DNA of 18,749 nt. Origin: a bacterium (GTDB taxonomy: Bacteria; Pseudomonadota; Gammaproteobacteria; Berkiellales; Berkiellaceae). Made by a program: the position numbers and the translations under genes. The stretch is from contig RFNU01000098.1 in assembly GCA_009927065.1 (NCBI GenBank), positions 1 through 18,749 of the forward strand, given 5' to 3'. Shown one piece after another: positions 16,401-18,749 of the stretch (position 1 is the first letter of the stretch; every line of letters begins with the position of its first letter). The notes beneath the pieces were generated by a model, which made no database searches, had not been told where the DNA came from, and was given only the letters and a program-made list of their open reading frames with translations.

Positions 16401-18749
16401 GATGGCGGCCAAAAGACTTCTACAGATGGGACTGTCACAACGATAGCGTCAGGAGATACTGTAACACTTGCACCAGGAGAAAAAGTGACATTACCGCCTG
16501 GCAGCAGTATTCAAGGGACAATTCCTACCATTGTGCTCAATACTGGCGCGACATCGTTGGCAATACCTACGAATTTATCTAGTGGCGAAAATGTTTTTTT
16601 CCCGCAAGGCGGCCAAGTCGTTTTTTCCGTTACGGCACCAGTAACATTGCCCGTTGGTAGTAGTATTTTAACCACAAATAGCGATGGATCTCAAACATCA
16701 ACGACACCAAATGGAACTGGGACAACAACAGTTAATGCTGGGAGCATTGTGACGATTCCTGCAGGAGGAACATTAACAAATGGTAGTACATCTCAATCAG
16801 TAGTCATAGAGCCGCCGAGTTCATCTCAAGGAACACAAACAGTTCCTGTAACGGCTACAACTACTGTTCCTCAAGGAACATCAATGATGTTCACCGAGGG
16901 TTCACAGGTAACCCTGCCTACAGGAACAATTGGAACTGTAACCAAACCTGATGGAACATCAACGCAAGCTACTGGAACATTGAATGTTAATTCTGGTGAT
17001 ACACTTTCATTCAATAATTCAGCAGGAACGTTTACATTATCAAATCCACAGCCGGTGGTGATCAGCAGTGGCATGTATACATTGCCAGCTAACGGGTCTA
17101 TAATCCTTCCAGCGCCAGGCTCAGTAACTTTTACAAAAGAATCAACCATAACGCTACCAGCAGGAGCCTCGGCGCAATTAACGCCTTCAAATGGAGGTGG
17201 TTCTTCTTCTGTTTTCGGCGCTGTTACTATCCATCCTGGCGATACACTCACTTTCAGTTCGCCTGGCAGTAGTTTTACAAGTTCAACAACGCAGCCTATT
17301 GGATTAAATGAACAGCCATCATCCATCACCGCTAATACACCAGTAACACTACCTTCAGGAGGGGCAGTTACATTTACAAGCCCGAGCACGATTACTTTAC
17401 CTGCTGCACAAACAGTTAATTATATTCCAGCAGGCTCAACGACATCAACAACTAAAACGGGTGGAACAATAAGTGTTGCCCCAGGAGACACCCTCTCTTT
17501 TAGCCCTGGTAGTTCATATATGAGCTCGACAACCCAGCAAGTAACGACCAATTCAGGTGACACAACATTAAGCATACCTGCCAATAGTTCTACGACATTA
17601 CCCTCTGCTGGCCCTGTTGTCTTTACTGCAGCCTCTACAATAACATTACCCACTAATCAAAACGCGACATTAATACCTGCTAACGGTGGGACGCCAGTTG
17701 TGCAGACAGGTGGTTCCTTTCCAGTTCAAGCAGGCGATGTGTTGGATTTTGGTAATACTCCGGGAACGTTGACAAGCTCAGTAGCCCAACCTGTCACTTT
17801 TGGTGGAGCAACTATTGTGCTGCCCAATCCTCAGCTCACATTACCTTCGGCTGGAACTGTGACGATATCTCAGCCAGGACAAGTGACTATTCCAGCAGGA
17901 ACAACTGTCAGCGTCATATCTGGCCAATCAGCACCAGTAACACCAACAACAAATACATTTACTGTCAATCCTGGTGACAAACTTGTCTTTGGTGGAGCCA
18001 ATAGTACTTTTAGTACATCTACACCCCAATCAGTGTTGTTTAATCCCACAACAACTATTCCTGCTAATACAACAACATCTGTTACTGGTGGAAGTACAAT
18101 GGAGGTGCTAGGGACTGGTGCTACTACAATTTCTCTTCCTGCAGGTACTACGGTGATTCGTGCAAATGGATCTCGTGATTATACCACGGCGACGACCGGT
18201 ACCATTAATTTATCACCCAAGGATCAAGTTGTTTTTCCACAAGACACTTTAATCACATCAACAATTGACCTACCTGTTGTGATTACGGGAGGATCGTCTT
18301 CACCCTCAGTTATGCAGCCAATAACCACAAACACACCTATTACATACCCCAACTCTGGCACTGCTGCTATTACAACACCAGGCAGCTATACTTTTTCACA
18401 AGGCGCTATTATTGTTTCGACTAATTCAGCAGGCCAGAATGAAAGTATTACTGTTCCTCCTGGGGGGGAGAGTGTTGTCAATCCCGGCGATGTAGTGCAA
18501 TTGCCAGCTGGGGGAAGCATTCAGTTGAATGCTCCAACAGCGACTATTGATGCTGCATCAACAAATGCAACACCAACACCAACACCAACACCAACACTAG
18601 TACCTGCACCTGCCCCTAATTACAGTTATTCCTGGACCACAATTAATAATTCAGGTGCAAGCGGCTCAACCTCTAGCTCTACAGGTGCAAGCGGCTCGAC
18701 CTCTAGCCCTACAGGTTCAAGCGACTCAAGCTCTAGCCCTACAGGTTCA
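1419..18749 (+). CDS. Giant LapA-like type I-secreted adhesin, 3'-incomplete
   Basis: I read 5777 consecutive sense codons from ATG at 1419 to the window edge. An in-frame TGA at 1383-1385 bounds the frame upstream. ATG at 1431 is an alternative start; neither start has a well-spaced ribosome site, as AGG at 1415-1417 abuts the first and lies 13 bases from the second. Residues 18-70 resemble the retention module of LapA-family adhesins, which lodges in the outer-membrane secretion pore. There is no Sec signal peptide, as expected for type I export with a C-terminal signal, which would lie beyond the window. In order follow an unrecognised region to about 1195, Asp/Asn/Pro linkers near 1198-1218 and 1629-1650, recurring PDIxLK/GxWFY, LQHF and VAFE/YLYAP motifs (about 2245-4300), a mixed domain (4308-4725), and a Ser/Thr/Pro-rich stalk. 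I noticed only one Cys codon (residue 1350), typical of very large exported proteins. Adhesion and biofilm or host attachment are inferred from the retention module and architecture, not from a recognised binding domain. Confidence 0.85.
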   Translation, partial: MDDLMIHDETFSSKNFLGIVEAIHGSVFIKRANSDKFVQLKVGDKIYKGDQLDEQQGQIASLYTATGTLLSQQHHHHLIEALLSNNQEVLTVFTQQDNVLGVFPEEIQSAEDDRSYRGVSYQNLNNPIISIDALDESISATQGSDDVYFVAKHDPNFKIYLSEINQDDENLDVLFAPIPQGLINPQDEQTNTFKVIAENLLLDTDTNTVYFYTSKSLVPLFVFQENVNQSFMERFVTNSYSSYLLSDFFTKNLGNASPFKMLFQGSLAVDFSNLRAERLTTLPSTSSQNQFVLLDYTAAPISTENLEKYRLELTFPSRVNLNNLDIGLTPIITDKGWLATTALSLDKKWQPVGAVDSLGSALQWEWILPAEAFNSTVDDHSYNLLSSTIADLNQIINLFTGSSSTKNANSFVHDYISKINTLDLNNKDVGESLTRTFMNDFIDPLKTTYSGGQAQYVFKAGITFDLAIRAVNQLLRAEISLEQNVLNQYNLPPTIGKQMVLIAPTDAVPAGTKLDLQMQSSVSDFDSVLVEPIFIETVSSTSAKTDDVNLVDAYNYFAKQIINADYSPLASSLKIYNPAKEVGNNFSNASNLTQQWIFDGYELTQNGELKISLILNQGSQLSAINVLETLSSTLSNVSSMQMGELLTQAYQQAIGSVVPSHDLVSGRHPTIIISPATAIVYDPNTYAFKSYAAFSSPTVGAGQTFISNPIGLSDSLAIKNIQLNSSTGLSLLKNIQGYKYFSYDSLVQNAASAGAISLYVTYPTGNFTLPLNSNQLANIDSVVQALSEALALRSLGHAFVPMGATFSYNNYLQVNAFFPEVASAQNSSLTNLNTLLSQVALDEGQQAGSIRAIFDSTGKLVITGPLDLSNLLFFNNNGQTTTLQSQTTQFVDSPIQYLGLTGSGNTAYTLKINDLSVIPNLFYRHYNDVASNATNTDLLNMTQSVQSQLNAARSFVTLLNGSSSVTQDTLVKTSNFLAAQSLGEAAPILGYDLNLGVLSDQIQRDFQTQDNQKYTFTTQGLTRLGTWSINEIPVNNQLTVIAEQTVTASSSLSIDGSAITLTEVVNGPKTIGNITVTKLGSNQNLYLVEKKASPGADGLKSITPALIIADGRVVDGHAELKIKVDTSSTTQLTKLLNQLNIHFVDASLLNSNLFNQLQVQLNVAAIEDKQADYEKTLTFSVQIDELTGSAIYKNGTNNQDNNADPNSDPGTDPNIVTPASSLLNSFKNTQSFSTVGFGKNSIANSTTEYLIKYHDPYVLNNTVNELGILEKKTKGISTTAITKQVDSVQDMIAFVSPNDFQHDFFYLDPLTKKIVPLAQSELFVLAAYRSVNGDTSYQITGTAKDFANICTLLPINTSNQRIIDLLVTKNESNSIVTLTETAETISNKLALALVSNNHVSNFATPTNPSLSLLLTDWNASLANNQLDALVAPDFKSQLSILPHLLSSQSKGALDIDVLVNGQDIANSSYQLVDHVNQLTAYTTIATNPYLQAYNAIVGMSNPQDQATYQQIKTFISVTEHLSSYNVFDYKEYVDLFITLAEKYNAKMGSQLIDTQKLVTASLYTIIPSKDYIVSADDAIRIKITNYSLQSALLANINTYDKAVNYTTNELADLESLLGYNNSITKYVIDPDTNTNPNPNPNTDLNPNNNIITFSSTEDFGQNFVYLRSSTSEPESLAEALNYSYYAGLYSVSGTAEQLSKIYVIAAFNVDTTVSGSPAIVESADGLTLTLSGDTNTISVAQTLASRLTNVNYLMYNNGHFYQPNTGTTAQFARNNLDNTFVQDNKAYFIPHPESPLIALKRNPDVTPFDYGILGFSEEHSVFLPLKIQPNGSIINFAAGDVTLNGVSLDSFSLNADGSNISTVLPSIKTQLAAAGSSLGSEPTFNLHFYNNPAVDNVGFNQNYLVFSNNNNLPITVELTSLAEQSLGLSSTYVNVGIGYHHNKEFDTLEVIYSYPQGVRSGSSLDAMPVYDNAPNFYVIPSTIPLNLNNAQYLVYSVDGTNPSSYDTTVTNLLAFFRMLDKDVAIQSYSNGSVIFNFTQTKQIIESKLQTLSNGSYAAVTLSGTSSHPSLTVNLASSPQYAFDIKQDITPLTVNSIFEPIAGDYIVNMFGLTVINNLALFNHTGTLISLLQPSMISAANLNYLDTDSDKYTLDINSKIDYIHSPYYQKTDNTQTVGSVGSTNTLDTILTTKIKPAYNQMTGIDSTPLAITRSGDNLVLDGGYSSTSLITEATASSYLYNGSISPDITLVASRNQYGQWFYKDTTQPIESADILLKTSSATPSALSALFGVATANVSINGSTVTVSGPSNNIYYNGVVLSSSNTLPSTYTYSASGVLTFNTAQLGNFSAALPGSVSTLNDHYKVSWINGSTSYSTISVTESSDYLHHFQNTNLPSGLIWSLKLKDDQNGVLPSFTQGKGGGFDGSQTVAFELNTSGMNATPYYRENLWAHHNKVLISNETSNQPLLTDLNYENYLFNNTIQPDILLKQSASGNWFYAPNGWSTLSNPTVSVSLKGTTSLTTLSSDNKKSFFGTVLTPSVDSSNATTVNYLTNSTARLSYKNTGLNNVDGSFIMNAYPTAQISATTPVSGQNSYNFAQKLSADILLIPTNQATQWFVAGNWNTVPTSNNNVTYVYKLVATPNYTSNTTALTTLFNSSATTISSNVNNTIDTTIFNSLTDSVTTNGTLVSIHYAPSTVLPNLFYGAATMATTAGFNVGPSSNPISALDKFGTVSPDILLQKSNTGYGTWYYNPNTGSSSWANIANGSQTVTLSLTSSATTAANQETAIKALYNNGTALGSIVNQVTFNADKSVTLNIGSNSAPTNTTYSGTQTEGGSGSAKTLTLGSSTEPFDITKLSTSISAVLSTNANNRLTIKSSDQTITYATSDMTADKQLQHFTKDSAVDNTLNLSSSIPVSSLTAYYNTGASDLTYTAQNVGFDIINSGLYTHTLYTSNGALYTAQNDPNNVYTVITSSLVPNAKTLVYTTSTTVFDPTLVSRQLSNLSLVTTTSGYGIEDQSGHMIAYTDTAQLSPLQHFITGISGLSGQTSLNGTSAYTQNTATANTAFSQGNSRVAFEILNSNKSYNDYLYASAVVLKQMSSTTPTLSGDIVLTETANKTSWFYAPKWSDVNPAVQDLNLSLSSNPDYINNNTALTTVFANTGSVGTATSIDTSIFKSSSDSITKNGTIVAVHYGSTKPNLSYGSTPLSTDTSGFTVGPNKTAINTNYTFGTIFPDIYLKNETDGFGQWFYSTANWSTALATSIEVKQTPSGGATSTLTGVTLSSIVSGGKTYLTLLNSSGTRIAQSDMTINEHLQHFTPTISGNTLSIKMMNGSTPIAAYTTQPAAGSYTLPASLYTSGQSVGFDVIGTTSGSSPTPTYTRTLFTISSGTEEIYTAKTDDNNLYSVITTTAATNASTLVYSTNSFDPMLLTRQVSGLSLSSTSSGYQLTNSGFVYASTDTPLRSGLQHFNGLNGLKAAFTLSSSLAAPVYRFEPNIASSSVAFTPTSSVAFMIQNADNTYNNYLYAPLLSQASNGDLSIYQTQTLTSTPIVTTTLIAEQNKLADMTSSLAGVRLGRDSNGNYRLIDGLGYIIASSQSDAASVLQNITTTLDASLKYEASITGTQVYQQFDPYILYVKESGQNLAFDTLLTNGLYQTQLFIDGQGTTGTSELFTDNPASFTTPQITADHLERYIFGDIVTPDVVLLAAPVGPWSYSNSWSTLANAPAKVGFQPFNLTNPSLTFTQALNNALEATTYTSRQDADNNITSSFGLNADGTIAIPSSLLYNGAAFSSAQSNKTTYVIGQVLTFHTSVMANFGLTPMTVSDPTSVKTLKDYLERHFPSTLVSVGLDGVINLYFNGVPPTNFKNNGNLLFVGTTSAHPDYTLTDLQLTIPKVNAHNVVVTVNNAKLKLSGSNYQVVDASNSVILQADTYTAGTIKHFSTQPTKYQGLGVALHIDQTDSFIEPNNEYSSTSQQTIAYEVKHNGIYQDYLYAPSGSTIKYSTLSLEKYVYDVLNSNAQALANNQASPFTAVTNLPLITYTSGSGSQAAISDQTADSYLFGNVINPDIVLKSASPTNGGQWLYPNTTALTNNSNVALVLSASENFQITSNNLQQMFGATRASVNNGVISLVYNGSSLPSILYYDSNGFSVLGSLTPINATATDYSVMTSDNFTTLSFPQRILGNFGVKATSYKLTSKAEPNNPADSRYVITSFDGAVDKLISMMDTKAPLQLFVPVNELQIPGLNYAIILTNQPTIPVYNQYSSHVYTGHETVAFETYASSSYTQNLYVPDQSVIHYKEGLPVNNTLTTPLTAKDIISENDRYFVVNLNDRIDYIYDLKLNGENLPIEFRYALPYGTGTDNTALIASGVNAAVPSQIIYAVIGSPVVNSNYVLKFLSTLDPTATLAETRLMDGTVNYTVTTAHSELYALIDSTNSLSEPTLTTLDSTRHSFVINSSLLNTLAVDTTLLSHANNNSGWVSIDGTNNQKDLYLPGFNGANIAMHFVTSMDAGGSVSEEQIPKILLAFDKSDYISPLNLEVMMGHLYNDNTGVAHSAFVYDSTQTYTGSSISYMAELNAELPALTAGTTVKVAVDLPVVDASTVWTVTYKIDVDNNPESVYSDYITIPSNQRSSLGYSNATGQFYKTYVFDLPVIANGVQQPQQHVFMQYAINAGSISGLSSSQKSALFTPIDVRIISTLNDAIHVTPVHKNSGYLTILQNQSYIEENILSDSLINSSQTVIRSDATITIINNPQDSVIAVPGGIIIPSSSSSNQVNGFTNPTLPANTSSTIDPNEAIQLDLSGALIPAPNTQLLNPTNDSLSDNNNPVANASTIFTNPDGLQLVILKPNTTSINTTNSDVQGSLLPGQGIVFPTASNVNVSGPSTTLSLSEGGVVTTYNSDGSSSTQTIPPGGSVTTPQNGTTSIAVPANSTITNTSNNPISYATNNYGNATTGTTTDGSGSAASNTTSVVIPNTTPVIVTDGGTITNQTTYTTQYLLPDGGQKTSTDGTVTTIASGDTVTLAPGEKVTLPPGSSIQGTIPTIVLNTGATSLAIPTNLSSGENVFFPQGGQVVFSVTAPVTLPVGSSILTTNSDGSQTSTTPNGTGTTTVNAGSIVTIPAGGTLTNGSTSQSVVIEPPSSSQGTQTVPVTATTTVPQGTSMMFTEGSQVTLPTGTIGTVTKPDGTSTQATGTLNVNSGDTLSFNNSAGTFTLSNPQPVVISSGMYTLPANGSIILPAPGSVTFTKESTITLPAGASAQLTPSNGGGSSSVFGAVTIHPGDTLTFSSPGSSFTSSTTQPIGLNEQPSSITANTPVTLPSGGAVTFTSPSTITLPAAQTVNYIPAGSTTSTTKTGGTISVAPGDTLSFSPGSSYMSSTTQQVTTNSGDTTLSIPANSSTTLPSAGPVVFTAASTITLPTNQNATLIPANGGTPVVQTGGSFPVQAGDVLDFGNTPGTLTSSVAQPVTFGGATIVLPNPQLTLPSAGTVTISQPGQVTIPAGTTVSVISGQSAPVTPTTNTFTVNPGDKLVFGGANSTFSTSTPQSVLFNPTTTIPANTTTSVTGGSTMEVLGTGATTISLPAGTTVIRANGSRDYTTATTGTINLSPKDQVVFPQDTLITSTIDLPVVITGGSSSPSVMQPITTNTPITYPNSGTAAITTPGSYTFSQGAIIVSTNSAGQNESITVPPGGESVVNPGDVVQLPAGGSIQLNAPTATIDAASTNATPTPTPTPTLVPAPAPNYSYSWTTINNSGASGSTSSSTGASGSTSSPTGSSDSSSSPTGS
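1470..1626 (+). other. LapA-type retention module (residues 18-70)
   Basis: The segment GIVEAIHGSVFIKRAN (18-33) followed by LKVGDKIYKGDQL (40-52) and GQIASLY (57-63) fits the pattern of LapA-like proteins. In those proteins a short Val/Ile-rich start and a central GDxIYxGxxL precede a beta strand. In that family the module plugs the TolC-like outer-membrane pore and keeps the adhesin on the cell until the protease LapG cuts a dialanine just after it. No dialanine occurs in the first 170 residues here; the first is TAAP at 297-300. The assignment is from remembered family pattern, not a search. Confidence 0.65.
5010..5072 (+). other. Asp/Asn/Pro-rich interdomain linker 1
   Basis: Residues about 1198-1218 of the giant protein form a low-complexity stretch (NNQDNNADPNSDPGTDP) rich in Asp, Asn and Pro. 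It separates the long N-terminal region from the next domain, which opens with SLLNSFKNTQSF. It is probably a flexible or Ca2+-binding hinge, which marks a real domain boundary for structure prediction. Confidence 0.6.
6303..6365 (+). repeat. Asn-Pro linker 2 with AATCCG hexanucleotide repeats
   Basis: Residues about 1629-1649 read DPDTNTNPNPNPNTDLNP. They are encoded in part by three consecutive AATCCG hexamers (6321-6338) flanked by near copies such as AATACG. Because the unit is six bases, slippage would change linker length without shifting the frame. The domains on either side share weak similarity (GTAKDFANI before, GTAEQLSKI after), so the linker seems to separate duplicated domains. 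Confidence 0.6.
9216..10730 (+). repeat. Large tandem unit, copy 1 (about 505 residues)
   Basis: Copy 1 of a divergent protein-level duplication, residues about 2600-3104. Ordered landmarks: ADILL with QWFVAGNW, then NTALTTLFN, IDTTIFNS, NGTLVSIHY, GFNVGP, FGTVSPDILL with GTWYY, LQHF (2892), VGFDII, YTAQNDPNN, FDPTLVSRQLSNLSL, a second LQHF (3031), VAFEI and YLYA. Each landmark recurs in the same order in the next 1.7 kb. The DNA has diverged enough that only the protein pattern reveals it. It is probably a long repeated beta-rich domain of the adhesin shaft. Confidence 0.7.
10731..12494 (+). repeat. Large tandem unit, copy 2
   Basis: Residues about 3105-3692 repeat the landmarks of the preceding unit in order: GDIVL with SWFYAPKW, NTALTTVFA, IDTSIFKS, NGTIVAVHY, GFTVGP, FGTIFPDIYL with GQWFY, LQHF (3311), VGFDVI, YTAKTDDNN, FDPMLLTRQVSGLSL, LQHF (3463), VAFMI and YLYAP. 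The spacing between matching landmarks falls from 505 residues at the start to about 420-430 at the LQHF motifs, so an internal deletion or insertion of roughly 75-85 residues separates the copies. A partial third unit opens at the PDVVLL motif (12510). Confidence 0.7.
14343..15593 (+). other. Less repetitive domain before the stalk
   Basis: Residues about 4309-4725 lack the PDI, LQHF and VAFE landmarks. They have a more ordinary globular composition, with stretches such as NDRYFVVNLNDRIDYIYDL, WTVTYKIDVDNNPE and FYKTYVFDLPVI that suggest beta sandwiches. The region sits between the repeat shaft and the low-complexity stalk. It may be a capping or binding domain, but nothing in it is diagnostic of a function. 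Confidence 0.4.
16455..18500 (+). repeat. Ser/Thr/Pro stalk repeats of about 82 residues
   Basis: A degenerate repeat is marked by the motif (N/H/A/S)PGDTLSF. Asp codons fall at 16998, 17241, 17487, 17736, 17976, 18222 and 18489, spacings of 243, 246, 249, 240, 246 and 267 bases (80-89 residues). An outlying earlier copy is SGDTV at 16455. Each unit also carries ITLPAG-like strands, xSAGxVTFT and SSTTQP. Charged residues are rare and Thr, Ser, Pro and Gly dominate. This resembles an extended beta-rich stalk holding the head away from the cell, though the fold is an inference. The low stop density on the complementary strand produces spurious open frames there. Confidence 0.7.
18570..18596 (+). 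repeat. (ACACCA)n microsatellite encoding Thr-Pro repeats
   Basis: Four consecutive ACACCA hexamers plus ACA encode TPTPTPTPT at residues about 5718-5726, followed by LVPAPAPNYSYSW. It is a Pro-rich hinge between the stalk repeats and the following Ser/Gly repeats. The six-base unit keeps frame on slippage. Confidence 0.85.
18654..18749 (+). repeat. 30-bp in-frame tandem repeat, running off the window
   Basis: Three full 30-base units (18654-18683, 18684-18713, 18714-18743) and the first six bases of a fourth encode ten-residue repeats: GASGSTSSST, GASGSTSSPT, GSSDSSSSPT. Units differ by only a few substitutions, far fewer than among the stalk repeats upstream, so they arose recently. The array continues past the window end, so total copy number is unknown. 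Ser/Gly/Thr-rich repeats like these often form flexible spacers. Confidence 0.9.

Noticed and set aside
16871..17653. Two minus-strand open frames of 172 and 77 codons opposite the stalk repeats
   Set aside because: They are the complement of Thr/Ser/Pro/Val-rich codons, which rarely give reverse-strand stops. The coding strand has a continuous, patterned frame, so these are shadows.

Overview
The window holds a conserved housekeeping gene at its left edge and, divergently transcribed, one enormous open reading frame filling the remaining 92%. The minus-strand gene (77..1033) is a clear PrmB, the ribosomal protein L3 glutamine methyltransferase found in gamma- and betaproteobacteria. Together with the low G+C and AT-rich codon use, this suggests a low-GC gammaproteobacterium. 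A member of the Legionellales would fit, but that is a guess: no rRNA or lineage-specific marker is present.

Layout. 1..76: the 3' flank of prmB, with a nested inverted repeat that overlaps the prmB stop. 77..1033: prmB, minus strand. 1034..1418: the divergent intergenic region. Its prmB side carries a good sigma70-type promoter (CTGACT-17 bp-TATAAT), a leader able to form several helices, and a 24-codon upstream ORF ending in an ATGA overlap with the prmB start. Its other side carries a 19-bp interrupted palindrome and a weak promoter candidate. 1419..18749: one uninterrupted frame of 5777 codons with no stop before the window edge, so the protein is at least about 600 kDa and 3'-incomplete here.

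The giant protein looks like a type I-secreted surface adhesin. Residues 18-70 resemble the N-terminal retention module of LapA-type adhesins (GIVEAIHGSV ... LKVGDKIYKGDQL), and there is no Sec signal peptide. The expected LapG dialanine cleavage site is not evident near it. The body does not show the usual cadherin-like, bacterial Ig-like or RTX repeats. It consists of: (i) an unfamiliar N-terminal region to about residue 1195; (ii) two domains bounded by Asp/Asn/Pro linkers (residues about 1198-1218 and 1629-1650); (iii) a central region (about residues 2245-4300) built from recurring motifs 'PDIxLK..GxWFY', 'LQHF' and 'QxVAFE..YLYAP', including a roughly 500-residue unit present twice in tandem; (iv) a less repetitive domain (about 4308-4725); (v) a Ser/Thr/Pro/Gly-rich stalk with an 80-83-residue period marked by 'PGDTLSF' and 'ITLPAG'; and (vi) a (Thr-Pro)n run followed by a 30-bp in-frame tandem repeat running off the window edge.

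The two genes have no evident functional link and appear to be independently promoted. The giant gene is the notable content: a possible long cell-surface fibre whose repeat families I do not recognise.
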